Part shown: piece by piece, positions 8,466 through 17,821 of the stretch
Layout of the letters: the number at the start of each line of letters is the position of its first letter
How positions within the stretch are numbered: the first letter of the stretch is position 1
From: Hymenobacter mucosus
Lineage (GTDB): Bacteria; Bacteroidota; Bacteroidia; Cytophagales; Hymenobacteraceae
Direction: 5' to 3'
Length of the DNA stretch: 64,000 bases
NCBI RefSeq assembly: GCF_900188255.1
Contig: NZ_FZNS01000001.1
Coordinates: 434,001 to 498,000 of the forward strand
Notes under the pieces: model-generated
The model's input: only the letters and a program-made list of their open reading frames with translations
Databases searched by the model: none
Told to the model about the DNA's origin: nothing
Made by a program: the position numbers and the translations under genes

Positions 8466-9695
8466 CTAATTCCGCACGGCAATCATCAGCGCTAGTTCTT
8501 TGTAGCGCATGTTGAATTTCTTGGCAATGCTGGCGTTAGTGAGAGACCCTTTGTATACGTACACGCCCGAGCGGAAATGCTCATTAGTAAACAGCACTTC
8601 ATTGATACCGCCGTGCTGGCTGATTTCCTGCAAAATGGGCGTAAAAATGTTGCTCAGCGCATTGGTGGCAGTACGGGGCACCCGCGACGCAATATTGGGC
8701 ACGCAGTAGTGAATCACGTCGTACTTGCGGAATACCGGCTTGCTATGGCTGGTCATTTCGCTGGTTTCAAAGCAGCCACCCTGGTCAATACTGACGTCGA
8801 TAATTACGGAGCCAGGCGCCATCTGCGACACCACCTCCTCCGACACCATAAAGGGAATCCGGCCTTCCTCGGCATTCAGGGCCCCAATTACCACGTCTGC
8901 GCGTCGAATTTGCTGGCTGAGCGCATAGGTATCGAGGGTGCTGGTATAGAGCTGCGGGGTGCACAGGTTCATCTTGAGACGGCGCAGCTTGTAGAGGTGG
9001 TTGTCAAACACCTTTACTTCGGCCCCGAGGCCCGTAGCGGCGCGGGCAGCATACTCGGCCACGGTGCCCGCACCCAAAATAACCACTTGCGACGGCGGCA
9101 CGCCCGTAATTCCTCCCAGGATAATGCCTTTACCCTCGTTAGAGCGGGCTAAGTACTCGGCCGCAATCAGCATAACGGTAGAGCCAGCAATTTCCGACAT
9201 GGCCCGCACCACCGGCCGCGCACCCGACGGGTCTTTAATCAGCTCAAAGCTGATGGCATTGATTTTTTTGCGTGTCAGCGCCGTGATGTACTCACTCGTG
9301 AGAGAGCCAAACTGCAGGGCCGAAATCAGGGTCTGCCCGGCCCGCATAAACTCAATCTCATCGTAGGTAGGCGGCGCTACCTTCAGGATGATATCGGCTT
9401 GGTACACCTCCTTCTGCGAGTAGGCAATGGTAGCGCCAGCCTCCGAGTAATTGTGGTCGGAGTACTTGCTGGGCTCACCGGCGCCGCTTTCCATAAGAAT
9501 TTCGTGCCCGCCTTCTACTAGGTGCTTTACGGCCTCCGGCGTTAGGCAGAGCCGGTTTTCCTGCAAGGAAGTTTCGCGGGGCAGCCCGATGTACAGCTTG
9601 CGCTTGCGCGTTTCCACGGCCAGCATGGATTCCTGGGTGAAGTAGGCGCGGCTCGTAGCCAGCGACTCGAATCCGGGGGGTACTGCTTCGGGCAT
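8466..9695 (-). CDS. ald: Alanine dehydrogenase
   Basis: A 409-residue enzyme started at ATG 9695. It has the alanine dehydrogenase/transhydrogenase N-terminal domain (LYIGLPRETSLQENRLCLTP) and a Rossmann domain with GAGTVAEYAARAATGLGAEV near residue 208. The end of the NAD domain carries VIIDVSIDQGGCFETSE, and the conserved HYCVPNIASRVPRTAT follows. It converts alanine to pyruvate and ammonia with NAD in the cytosol, linking amino acid use to central carbon flux. The N-terminus has about 30 extra residues compared with Bacillus Ald. It lies 91 bases downstream of tsaE on the same strand, a neighbourhood I recall as common in Bacteroidota. Confidence 0.92.
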   Translation of the reverse strand: MPEAVPPGFESLATSRAYFTQESMLAVETRKRKLYIGLPRETSLQENRLCLTPEAVKHLVEGGHEILMESGAGEPSKYSDHNYSEAGATIAYSQKEVYQADIILKVAPPTYDEIEFMRAGQTLISALQFGSLTSEYITALTRKKINAISFELIKDPSGARPVVRAMSEIAGSTVMLIAAEYLARSNEGKGIILGGITGVPPSQVVILGAGTVAEYAARAATGLGAEVKVFDNHLYKLRRLKMNLCTPQLYTSTLDTYALSQQIRRADVVIGALNAEEGRIPFMVSEEVVSQMAPGSVIIDVSIDQGGCFETSEMTSHSKPVFRKYDVIHYCVPNIASRVPRTATNALSNIFTPILQEISQHGGINEVLFTNEHFRSGVYVYKGSLTNASIAKKFNMRYKELALMIAVRN

Positions 9696-9786
9696 TCTAT
9701 TGTCAATTATTACGTAACACGTCGGAATCAAGCATGAACCACGGCCGGCTGCATTGGTAAGCTTCTGGCCGTCAAATTGTTCAGCA

Positions 9787-10212
9787 TTAATTACTAATTG
9801 TTAGCTCCCTCGATGAGGGTCCGGTGGCGTGGAGAGTGATGAGCAGCCGCTCTGGCGGGAGCAGGGTTTCAATGCGGCTGGGCCACTCTATTAGGCAAAG
9901 ATAGCCAGAATCGAAGTACTCCAACGCGCCAATGCCTTCTGCTTCACGCGGGTCATTGAGGCGGTAGAAGTCGAAATGGTAAATTGGCTGGTTCTGGGCG
10001 TCGCGGTATTCGTTGACGAGGCTAAAGGTGGGGCTGCTCACCTCATCCGCGACGCCCAGGCTCTGGCATAGCGCTTTAATGAACGTGGTTTTGCCAGCCC
10101 CCATTTCGCCTTCAAAGCAAATGATGGAGTGCCCCTGAATAGCGGCGCGAACTTGGACAGCGGCTTCTGGCAAGGCTGCCAGCGCAGGTATGAGAACAGT
10201 TTGAACAGCCAT
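9787..10212 (-). CDS. tsaE: tRNA threonylcarbamoyladenosine biosynthesis ATPase TsaE
   Basis: A 141-residue ATPase with Walker A GEMGAGKTT (about residues 35-43), the switch SSPTFSLVNEY, YHFDFYRL and the Walker B-like CLIEWPSRI. TsaE works with TsaB and TsaD in making N6-threonylcarbamoyladenosine at position 37 of ANN-reading tRNAs. Length and motif order are normal for the family. A hairpin at 10221-10250 lies in its leader. ald follows downstream. Confidence 0.93.
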   Translation of the reverse strand: MAVQTVLIPALAALPEAAVQVRAAIQGHSIICFEGEMGAGKTTFIKALCQSLGVADEVSSPTFSLVNEYRDAQNQPIYHFDFYRLNDPREAEGIGALEYFDSGYLCLIEWPSRIETLLPPERLLITLHATGPSSRELTISN

Positions 10213-10220
10213 GTGATAAC

Positions 10221-10250
10221 CTAGAGCCGGACTTCACTGGTTGGCTCTAG
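10221..10250 (-). promoter_or_regulatory. Leader hairpin of tsaE
   Basis: CTAGAGCC and GGCTCTAG form a perfect 8-base-pair stem with a 14-base loop. It ends 8 bases before the tsaE start codon. It could influence translation; no T-run follows, so it is not an obvious terminator. Confidence 0.35.
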
Positions 10251-10457
10251 AACTACAAATTTGGCTATTCTGCGCCAGATATACGCGGGTTGCCTGCTTT
10301 CAAGCGCAAATAGCCTTGGTTCCCTACTGTAACGCAACGTCTGCTGCGTCTACTATCCCACTTCTAGCCAAGCTCCGGCGCACAAACCACCTACCAGCTG
10401 GTTAGCTGTTTTGGCGAGTTCTAACGTAGGCCTGAACTCACACTTGCGCGAGTCCTC

Positions 10458-10465
10458 TATCTTTG
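10458..10465 (+). promoter_or_regulatory. -7 element TATCTTTG
   Basis: The box matches the Bacteroidota consensus TAnnTTTG exactly and lies 23 bases before the aminotransferase ATG at 10489, giving a leader of about 16 bases. No clear -33 TTG at the usual spacing was found. Confidence 0.55.
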
Positions 10466-10488
10466 ACCGACGCTAATCAACACCAACC

Positions 10489-11745
10489 ATGCAAGTTTCC
10501 CGAATGGCCGGTAGCCTCATTGGCTCCGAAATCATCAAAATCGGCAACGAAGTCAACGATATGATTCGCAAGGGGGAGCAGATCTGCAACCTCACCATTG
10601 GCGACTTCGACCCGTCTATTTTCCCCATTCCCGCCGGGTTGCAAACGGAAATCACCCGGGCCTACGAGGCCGGGCATACCAACTACCCACCCGCTAACGG
10701 TATGGCTTCGTTGCGCGATGCTGCGGCGGCTTTTACCAAAGAACGGCTGGGCCTGGAGTATTCGGCCAACGACTACTTGGTAGCTGGTGGCTCGCGCCCG
10801 CTCATCTACGCTACCTACCTCGCGCTGGTAGACCCCGGCGACAAAGTGGTATTTCCGGTGCCAAGCTGGAACAACAACCACTACTGCCACCTTTCCTCAG
10901 CCGAGGCTGTGATGGTGGAAACGCGGCCGGAAAACAACTTCATGCCTACTGCTGAGGAGGTAGCTCCCCACTTGGCGGGCGCTACGCTGCTGGCTTTGTG
11001 CTCCCCGCTCAATCCTACAGGCACTGTTTTCAGCAAAGAAGGCCTAGAGGCCATCTGCGACTTGGTACTGGCGGAGAACAGGCGTCGGCAGCCGGGCGAA
11101 AAGCCTCTCTACCTGCTGTACGACCAGATTTACTGGCTGCTCACCTTCGGCGCTACCGAGCACTACGACCCGGTGAACCTACGGCCCGAGCTACGCGAGT
11201 ACACCATTTACATTGATGGCATTTCCAAGTGCTTGGCCGCTACCGGCGTCCGGGTAGGTTATGCGTTCGGGCCGGCTACCGTTATCGACAAGATGAAGGC
11301 CATTTTGGGCCACGTAGGTGCCTGGGCACCCAAGGCCGAGCAAGTGGCCACGGCCAAGTACCTGCCCGAGACGACTGAGGTTGACAGTTTTCTAGGGGCG
11401 TTCAAGGAGAAGGTACAAGCCAGCCTGCAAACCTTGCATGAAGGCCTGCAAACCATGAGAGCCGATGGCCTCCCTGTGGATTCTATGATTCCAATGGGCG
11501 CCATCTACCTCACGGCCAAACTGGATGTGCTGGGCAAAACCACTCCAGCGGGTCAGGTCCTGAGCACCACCAAAGAGCTGACCTCCTACCTCATTAGCGA
11601 GGCCCGTTTGGCGCTGGTTCCGTTCAGCGCATTCGGCACAGACGGTACCGCACCGTGGTTCCGCATGTCGGTAGGCGGGGCGTCGCTGGAGTCTATTGAG
11701 GCTGCTCTACCACGCCTACGTGCTGCACTAAGCGCACTAGTATAG
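10489..11745 (+). CDS. PLP-dependent aminotransferase, class I/II (aspartate aminotransferase-like)
   Basis: A 418-residue fold-type I enzyme. Visible features are the NYPPANGMASLRDAAAAF segment, LCSPLNPTGTVFSKEGL for the cofactor pocket, LLYDQIYWLLTF (the conserved Asp and Tyr), and the PLP lysine in IYIDGISKCLAATGVRVGYA. It transfers an amino group between an amino acid and a 2-oxo acid in the cytosol; exact substrates cannot be read. The gene stands alone on the plus strand, divergent from tsaE, and ends in a 25-base hairpin at 11770-11826. Confidence 0.88.
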   Translation: MQVSRMAGSLIGSEIIKIGNEVNDMIRKGEQICNLTIGDFDPSIFPIPAGLQTEITRAYEAGHTNYPPANGMASLRDAAAAFTKERLGLEYSANDYLVAGGSRPLIYATYLALVDPGDKVVFPVPSWNNNHYCHLSSAEAVMVETRPENNFMPTAEEVAPHLAGATLLALCSPLNPTGTVFSKEGLEAICDLVLAENRRRQPGEKPLYLLYDQIYWLLTFGATEHYDPVNLRPELREYTIYIDGISKCLAATGVRVGYAFGPATVIDKMKAILGHVGAWAPKAEQVATAKYLPETTEVDSFLGAFKEKVQASLQTLHEGLQTMRADGLPVDSMIPMGAIYLTAKLDVLGKTTPAGQVLSTTKELTSYLISEARLALVPFSAFGTDGTAPWFRMSVGGASLESIEAALPRLRAALSALV

Positions 11746-11769
11746 TCCCTTCTTACCGTCGGGGTTTAA

Positions 11770-11826
11770 CAAAGGCCCTGGGCTTGAAGCAGAAATATTG
11801 GTTCTGTTTCGAGCTCAGGGCCTTTG
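11770..11826 (+). terminator. 25-base-pair hairpin after the aminotransferase
   Basis: The arms 11770-11794 and 11802-11826 pair at 22 of 25 positions, and the three mismatches are G-T type, so the RNA hairpin is continuous. The loop is 7 bases. It starts 25 bases after the aminotransferase stop. There is no U-run after it, so the class is uncertain. Confidence 0.55.
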
Positions 11827-11986
11827 CTGTAATAGTACCCCCCAATCATTTCAGAAAATATATTAGGCCCTACGCTAATCTTTTTATCTTTCGGGCTACC
11901 GAACTGCTCACTGACGCGCTCTACGAGGCCGTTTGCTCCACAACCGCCTACTGCACGATGTTGCTGTCTTCTAACTCATCGTGAAT

Positions 11987-14437
11987 ATGTCTTTACCAGT
12001 GCCCGGCCCTGCAAGTCGGTTTTTACTAACAGTTAGTGCCACGCTGATTTCCTTCGTGGTTTATGCTCAAACCCAGCCCGCGGCTGTACAGGGAAGTGTG
12101 CGCGCAGGGACGGGCCCGGCCTTGGAATACGTCACCATTACGCTACACCGTGCCACCGATTCGGTGGCGGTCAAAACGGAATTTAGTGATGCCTCGGGCG
12201 CGTACCAGATCATGGCAGCGCCAGGCCGCTACCTGTTATCGGGCGCGCAGTTGGGATATGGCCGGGCGTGGTCAGGGCCCTTTGATTTATCGGCGGCAGG
12301 CCTAGTACTCCCCGTTCTTCAACTAATGCCCAGCGCCGCTACCGCTCTAGGCGGCGTAACAGTAACCGGGACAAAAGCCCAGTTCGAGCGCCTCGCCGAC
12401 CGCACCGTGGTGAATGTGGAAGATACCCCGCTTAGTGCAGGCAATACCACTTTGGATGTTTTGAACCGGGCCCCTGGGCTCACTATAGACGCCAACGATA
12501 ACCTGAGCCTGCGGGGAAAGTCGGGCCTGCTGGTGCTGATTGATGGCAAGCGCCAGCCCATGACGGGTACCGAATTGGTCAACTACCTACGTTCCTTACC
12601 CGCCGAGCAAGTCCACAATATCGAGCTGATCACTAACCCGCCCGCCAAGTACGACGCCCAGGGCGGGGCCGGCATCATTGCCATCAACCTTAAGAAAGAC
12701 CAGCGCCAGGGTACCAACGGCACCGTCAATGCCAGCTACGGCCGCGGACGATATGGCAAGTTTACCTCGGGCCTAAGCCTCAACCATCGCCACAAGGGCC
12801 TCAACGTGTTTGGAACCTATGCCTACGCCGACCGGCAAGGCTTTCAGGAGCTTGATTTTTACCGCACATTCTACCAAGACAATGCGGTAGCGAGAACCAG
12901 CATCCAAAACAACGACAGCCGCACCCACTTGCAGTCCCACACCTGGCGGGCCGGCCTGGATTATAACGTATCGGCGCGCACGCAGGTAGGTCTAGTCGTT
13001 AGCGGGTTAGATAGCCGCTACCCGTTTAATGGCCCAAGTACCACACAGGTATTTGATGCCCAAGGCATTCTTAGCACTCGTTTTGCGTCTCAAAACTACC
13101 GGGTGCTGCGCACTCCCAACCAGACCGCCAGCATATCGGTGCGCCATTCGCTCCCGGCCGACTCTAGCGGCACGCCCGAGCTATCGGCCGATGTTGACTA
13201 TGCCCGCTACCCCACCACCCGAACCCTACAGTTGCTAAGCATTTTCGAGCTGCCGGCGCGCACGCCCATCTTGCTGACGGGAGACCAGGAAGGCCGCTTG
13301 ACTATTGGGTCGGCGCGCGCGGACTTTGTGCGACCCCTCCCCCACAGTTTGCGATTGGATGCTGGCCTTAAGGCGAGCCAGGTGACGTCGGATAATGACG
13401 TGCTATTTGAGAATACAGTGGACGGGGAAACCACTATCGACGTCAACAAAACCAACCAGTTTCATTACAAGGAAACTATTGCGGCCGGCTATTTCAGCCT
13501 AACACGCACCCGCCCGAACCTTACTATCACAGCGGGTCTACGGGGAGAAAATACCACTACTACCGGGCAGCAGCAAGTAGGCAACCAGCGCTTCAAACGG
13601 CAGTATTTCCAGCTATTCCCGAACATAAGCCTCACCCGGACCTTAAGCGAGCAGCAGGCATTGGCCTTCTCGTTCAGCCGCCGCCTCGACCGCCCCACGT
13701 ATAACCAGCTGAACCCCTTCCGCTCCTACATAGACGCTACCTCCTACCGCACCGGCAACCCTACCTTGTACCCCCAAACCAGCTACGTAGCGGAGCTGAC
13801 GCATACCTTAAAGCAGAAGTTCGTGACTGGCGTGAGCTATACCCGCACCAACCGGCCTATTCTGAACGTATCTCTGCTGGACATGGAGGGCATTGTAGCA
13901 GCTACGGACGTCAATCTTCGCACGCAGCATTACTACGCGGCTACCCTCACGGCCCCGTTTGAACTCGCCAAGTGGTGCAAGCTGTACACCAACGCCGAGG
14001 TGTTTTACATCTACTTCGAGGGCACTTTAGCTGATGGTAGCACTCCGCCGCAAGGACGCCCCGGCGCCATCTTCACCTCCAACGCCAGCTTTACGCTGGG
14101 TAAGGGCTGGAGCGCCGACCTGAACGGCAACTACCACACCCCCGAGTGGTATGCCTTCCAGCGGGTTCGGTCGTTTGGGCAGGCTAGTGCGGGCGTACAG
14201 AAAGCAGTGGGCTCCCATGCTACGCTTCGCCTCAACGTAGCAGATATCTTCTATACCACTCCGCTGCGGGCAACGTCTACCTACGCATCTCTGCGGGAAA
14301 CCTTCCGCACTGCACAGGATTCACGCTTTGCTACGGTGGCGTACACCTACCGCTTCGGCAACGAAAAAGTTGCGGCGGCTCGCAAACGCTCTGGTGCTGC
14401 CGAGGACGAGAAACGCCGGGCTTCCTCAGTGCAGTAG
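11987..14437 (+). CDS. Outer membrane beta-barrel, TonB-receptor-like, copy A
   Basis: An 816-residue secreted protein. ATG 11987 is preferred over GTG 11981. Domains in order: signal peptide ending near VVYAQ, a carboxypeptidase-like regulatory domain (about residues 30-110), a plug (TVTGTKAQFERLADRTVVNVE, then NRAPGLTIDANDNLSLRG, VLIDGKRQPM and NPPAKYDAQGGAGIIAI) and a 22-strand-type barrel (OMP_b-brl_3). Such proteins take up nutrients or peptides across the outer membrane, sometimes without the TonB box. The C-terminus AARKRSGAAEDEKRR is a charged tail after the last strand. It is a close paralogue of the gene at 15227-17674, with a MarR gene between them. A partial -7 box TATCTTTC lies at about 11885. 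Confidence 0.85.
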   Translation: MSLPVPGPASRFLLTVSATLISFVVYAQTQPAAVQGSVRAGTGPALEYVTITLHRATDSVAVKTEFSDASGAYQIMAAPGRYLLSGAQLGYGRAWSGPFDLSAAGLVLPVLQLMPSAATALGGVTVTGTKAQFERLADRTVVNVEDTPLSAGNTTLDVLNRAPGLTIDANDNLSLRGKSGLLVLIDGKRQPMTGTELVNYLRSLPAEQVHNIELITNPPAKYDAQGGAGIIAINLKKDQRQGTNGTVNASYGRGRYGKFTSGLSLNHRHKGLNVFGTYAYADRQGFQELDFYRTFYQDNAVARTSIQNNDSRTHLQSHTWRAGLDYNVSARTQVGLVVSGLDSRYPFNGPSTTQVFDAQGILSTRFASQNYRVLRTPNQTASISVRHSLPADSSGTPELSADVDYARYPTTRTLQLLSIFELPARTPILLTGDQEGRLTIGSARADFVRPLPHSLRLDAGLKASQVTSDNDVLFENTVDGETTIDVNKTNQFHYKETIAAGYFSLTRTRPNLTITAGLRGENTTTTGQQQVGNQRFKRQYFQLFPNISLTRTLSEQQALAFSFSRRLDRPTYNQLNPFRSYIDATSYRTGNPTLYPQTSYVAELTHTLKQKFVTGVSYTRTNRPILNVSLLDMEGIVAATDVNLRTQHYYAATLTAPFELAKWCKLYTNAEVFYIYFEGTLADGSTPPQGRPGAIFTSNASFTLGKGWSADLNGNYHTPEWYAFQRVRSFGQASAGVQKAVGSHATLRLNVADIFYTTPLRATSTYASLRETFRTAQDSRFATVAYTYRFGNEKVAAARKRSGAAEDEKRRASSVQ
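12623..12747 (+). repeat. Highly conserved 125-base tract, copy 1
   Basis: This part of barrel copy A matches 15857-15981 in copy B at 121 of 125 positions. It encodes the end of the plug domain. The rest of the two genes differs much more, which suggests recent gene conversion or strong constraint here. Confidence 0.8.
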
Positions 14438-14613
14438 TGCCATAGTACTGCCCTGCTGGTAGGCAAGTCAGGAGATGCGTTTTGCCTAAAAACGCTTTGA
14501 AGAGTGTCTTCCACTATGGAAGGTAATAGTAGAGTATTCTTGAAGTAACCGCTCTTTTACTGCCCCAGCAACTTCAATGATACATCATACACCTCTGTGC
14601 TATATCATCTTTC

Positions 14614-15045
14614 ATGCTTTCCAGCATTATCTTCTATTCTCTGGACAAGGCCATTCGCCAGTACCGCAAGCTGGCGCAGGCCAACATTGACCGGGCGGGT
14701 ATTGCCATTACCATTGACCAGTGGCTGGTGCTGCGGGTAATTCAGGAAAACGATGACCTGACCCAAAGCGACATTGGCGACCGTGTCTTCAAGGATCAAG
14801 CCTCGGTGGCCCGCATAATCCGGTTGCTGCTGGATCAAAGGCTGCTAACGGCAGAGCCTCTACCCCACGATGGGCGGCGCACCCGCCTGCGGGTGTCGTT
14901 GCTGGGGCAGCAGACGCTGGATGCCGTGCAACCCGTCGTACTTCAAAACCGCAGCATTGCCTTGGAAGGCCTCTCGGAGGCGGATATACGCTTGGTACGC
15001 GACCTGCTTGAACGCATTTACCAGAACTGCCTCCCACCTGCCTGA
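14614..15045 (+). CDS. MarR family transcriptional regulator
   Basis: A 143-residue winged-helix protein. Helix one and two (IRQYRKLAQANIDRAGIAIT) form the dimer part; the DNA-binding part is VLRVIQENDDLTQSDIGDRV followed by KDQASVARIIRLLLDQRLLT and the wing PHDGRRTRLRVSLL. MarR proteins repress nearby genes and are released by small ligands. It sits between two paralogous outer membrane barrels on the same strand. Two copies of TACGAA-N4-TTCGTA lie 61-101 bases after its stop, upstream of the second barrel, and are good candidates for its operators. Confidence 0.9.
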   Translation: MLSSIIFYSLDKAIRQYRKLAQANIDRAGIAITIDQWLVLRVIQENDDLTQSDIGDRVFKDQASVARIIRLLLDQRLLTAEPLPHDGRRTRLRVSLLGQQTLDAVQPVVLQNRSIALEGLSEADIRLVRDLLERIYQNCLPPA

Positions 15046-15105
15046 ATTACGCAGGAGCACGAGAAAACTAGAGTTAGTAAAGTTTATACGTAGTAGGTTT
15101 TGAAT

Positions 15106-15123
15106 ATACGAAACTCTTCGTAT
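15106..15123. promoter_or_regulatory. Palindrome 1, candidate MarR operator
   Basis: ATACGAA, a 4-base spacer and TTCGTAT form a perfect dyad of 18 bases. It shares the TACGAA-N4-TTCGTA core with the site at 15131. The size suits a MarR dimer. It lies about 105 bases before the start of barrel copy B. Confidence 0.6.
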
Positions 15124-15130
15124 GTTTGTC

Positions 15131-15146
15131 TACGAACACATTCGTA
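15131..15146. promoter_or_regulatory. Palindrome 2, candidate MarR operator
   Basis: TACGAA, spacer CACA and TTCGTA form a perfect 16-base dyad. Its centre is 24 bases from that of palindrome 1. Same core, different spacer, so the arms rather than the loop are conserved. Confidence 0.6.
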
Positions 15147-15226
15147 CTTACTCTCTCCATTCGGGAGCGGGCTGGCCACCCGCCTCCGACGGCATCGTAT
15201 TCCCCACTTCTTACTTGCTCTTGCGT

Positions 15227-17674
15227 ATGGAAACCCTCATCAATGGGCTATTCCGGTGGCCCGCTATGTTCTTATGCCTGCTTTTTATAGCTCCTGCCTG
15301 GGCCCAAAGCACTGCTAGCCTAACCGGAGCCGTGCAGGAAAGCACTGGCAAACCCATTGAATTCGCTACCATCATCGTGCACCGGGCCGCCGATTCTGCA
15401 GTAGTTAAAACTGAGTTTAGCGACGCAACTGGCGCCTTTAGGTTTGAGGCGCTACCCGCCGGGCGCTACCTGGTTTCAGCCTCTCAACTGGGATTTGCAC
15501 GGACTTGGGCCGGGCCACTGGAAATTAGCAGCAGCACGTCGCTCCCCGCTCTAAAGCTAGCTCCTAGCGGTGCTACGGCCCTGAAAGAAGTGACCGTAGT
15601 GGGGCAGAAGCCCATTTACCAACGTGAAGCTGACCGCACCATAGTGAACGTGGAAAATAGCACGCTAGCGGCTGGCAACACCACGCTAGACGTGCTCAGC
15701 CGCGCCCCTGGGGTAACGATAGATGGCAACGATAACGTAGCTCTCCGTGGTAAACAGGGCCTGCTGGTGCTGATAGATGGCAAGCGCCAGCCCATGACGG
15801 GTACCGAACTAGCCGACTATCTGCGCGCCCTACCTGCCGATCAGGTTAAGAACATTGAGCTGATCACTAACCCGCCTGCGAAGTACGACGCCCAGGGCGG
15901 GGCCGGCATCATTGCCATCAACCTCAAGAAAGACCAGCGCCAGGGCACCAACGGCACCGTCAATGCCAGCTACGGCCGCGGCTATTACAACAAGTTCAAT
16001 GGAAGCCTGTCGATGAATCATCGCCACGACAAGCTTAACTTATTTGGCAGTTATTCCTATGCCAACCGCGGTGGCTTAGGCAAGCTGGATATCCACCGGG
16101 ACTTTTACCGAACAGAGGGTGCTGAGCGAGTATTTGTGGGTAGCAGCGACCAAGTAAACCGCCTCTATCCCACTACTCGCTCGCACGGTTGGAAGGCCGG
16201 AGTGGATTATACTCTTACCGACCACACGGTGGTAGGAGCCGTAGTGAGTGGTTTGGCGGCGCGAAACCCTCGGCTACCTGGCACGAATAGGACTACCCTG
16301 TACGACGCGACCGGAGCATTAGATGACCAGTACACGGCCCAGGTAAACCGCAGTTTCCGCTCGCCCAACGCCACTGCTAACCTCAATGTGCGTCATACAT
16401 TTGCCCCCGACTCCAACGGCACCCGCGAGCTAACGGCCGACGTCGACTACGCCCATTACGGCACGCAGCGCCTCCAGGACCTCACGACTACGTACCTATT
16501 ATCGGGACGGCCTACTACGTTGCTTTACAGCAACCAGAACGGCGACCTTGCCATTCAATCGGTGAAGGCGGACTACGTGCAGCCACTGGCAAGACAGGCA
16601 CGCCTGGAAGTTGGGGCCAAGGCCAGCCGTGTGAATTCCGACAACGATGTGCAGTTTGAGAACACCGAAAACGGCGTGCGCACTGTAGATGTCAACCAGT
16701 CGAACCGATTTATGTACGACGAGCGGATTACGGCGGCTTACGTGAATTTCAACCAGACTCTAGGCAAGCTAAACCTGCAAGCTGGCCTGCGAGGTGAACA
16801 AACCCGTGCTACGGGCCATCAGGTAGTAGGCGATGCACGCTTTATCCGTCGTTACGCCCAGCTATTCCCCAGCGCCGCCCTAAAGCAAACCTTCAATGAT
16901 CAGCACGAGGTAGCAGTATCGTTGAGTCGGCGCATCGACCGGCCTTCGTATCAGCAGCTAAACCCTTTTCGCATCATCGTAGATCCTACCACGTTTGAAG
17001 CGGGCAACCCCGGTTTACGCCCACAAACCAGCTACAACGTAGAGCTGACCCACACTTTCAAGCAGAAGTTTTCCACTGGCGTAAGCTATAGCGTTACTCG
17101 CAACCCACTCATTGGTGTGGTGCAGCCCGAAACGGATAGCACTGTTGTGGCCACCACCGTAAACCTAGGCCAGCAGCACTACTACGCCCTTACGCTGACA
17201 GCTCCCGTGGAGCTTGCAAAGTGGTGGACGGTGTACAACAATGGCGTATTTTACTACAACCGCTTCACCGGCAACCTAGCCGGTACGGCCCTGAACCGGG
17301 GGCGCTTGGCCTTCACACTGACTAGTAACAGCACTTTCACATTTGGGAAAGGCTGGAGCGCCGAGCTAAACGGCAGTTATCAGTCGCGGGAGCAATACGG
17401 CTTCTTGGATGTGCGGCCCAACGGACAGCTTGCCTTAGGAATTCAGAAACTGGTGTGGAATCAAAAGGGCACGCTCAAGCTCAACGCTACCGATATTCTG
17501 TATACCAACAAGGTTCGGGCAATTTCCTCGTACAATAACTATGTGGAACGCTTCTATCAGCGCGGCGACGTACGCATTGTTACGCTGGCGTTTTCCTACC
17601 GCTTCGGCAACGACAAAGTAGCTCCTGCCCGCCGAACCGGGGGCGCCGAGGAAGAGAAACGCCGCGCAAATTAG
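15227..17674 (+). CDS. Outer membrane beta-barrel, TonB-receptor-like, copy B
   Basis: An 815-residue paralogue of copy A with the same architecture: signal peptide ending near APAWAQ, a regulatory-like domain, a plug with VLIDGKRQPMTGTEL and NPPAKYDAQGGAGIIAI, and a long barrel. ATG 15227 is chosen because it gives a proper signal peptide. The frame opens 35 codons earlier at 15122, but that start would place both palindromes inside or next to the coding region. The C-terminal tail GGAEEEKRRAN matches copy A in kind. The two palindromes at 15106-15146 suggest control by the upstream MarR. Confidence 0.85.
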   Translation: METLINGLFRWPAMFLCLLFIAPAWAQSTASLTGAVQESTGKPIEFATIIVHRAADSAVVKTEFSDATGAFRFEALPAGRYLVSASQLGFARTWAGPLEISSSTSLPALKLAPSGATALKEVTVVGQKPIYQREADRTIVNVENSTLAAGNTTLDVLSRAPGVTIDGNDNVALRGKQGLLVLIDGKRQPMTGTELADYLRALPADQVKNIELITNPPAKYDAQGGAGIIAINLKKDQRQGTNGTVNASYGRGYYNKFNGSLSMNHRHDKLNLFGSYSYANRGGLGKLDIHRDFYRTEGAERVFVGSSDQVNRLYPTTRSHGWKAGVDYTLTDHTVVGAVVSGLAARNPRLPGTNRTTLYDATGALDDQYTAQVNRSFRSPNATANLNVRHTFAPDSNGTRELTADVDYAHYGTQRLQDLTTTYLLSGRPTTLLYSNQNGDLAIQSVKADYVQPLARQARLEVGAKASRVNSDNDVQFENTENGVRTVDVNQSNRFMYDERITAAYVNFNQTLGKLNLQAGLRGEQTRATGHQVVGDARFIRRYAQLFPSAALKQTFNDQHEVAVSLSRRIDRPSYQQLNPFRIIVDPTTFEAGNPGLRPQTSYNVELTHTFKQKFSTGVSYSVTRNPLIGVVQPETDSTVVATTVNLGQQHYYALTLTAPVELAKWWTVYNNGVFYYNRFTGNLAGTALNRGRLAFTLTSNSTFTFGKGWSAELNGSYQSREQYGFLDVRPNGQLALGIQKLVWNQKGTLKLNATDILYTNKVRAISSYNNYVERFYQRGDVRIVTLAFSYRFGNDKVAPARRTGGAEEEKRRAN
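15857..15981 (+). repeat. Highly conserved 125-base tract, copy 2
   Basis: The partner of 12623-12747, with four base differences. A shorter near-identical block (VLIDGKRQPMTGTE codons) lies just before it in both genes. Confidence 0.8.
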
Positions 17675-17821
17675 CCTACCCGCTACTAAAACCCTGCGGG
17701 CAACTGTACCACTATCAACCCGGCTGCATAGTTGAGCACAGGCATAGCTTGCTGCGGTTACCACCCAAAGCATCCTTCGCGCCACCAACTTCTTATTCGG
17801 GCGGTAGTGTACCTTGCACCC

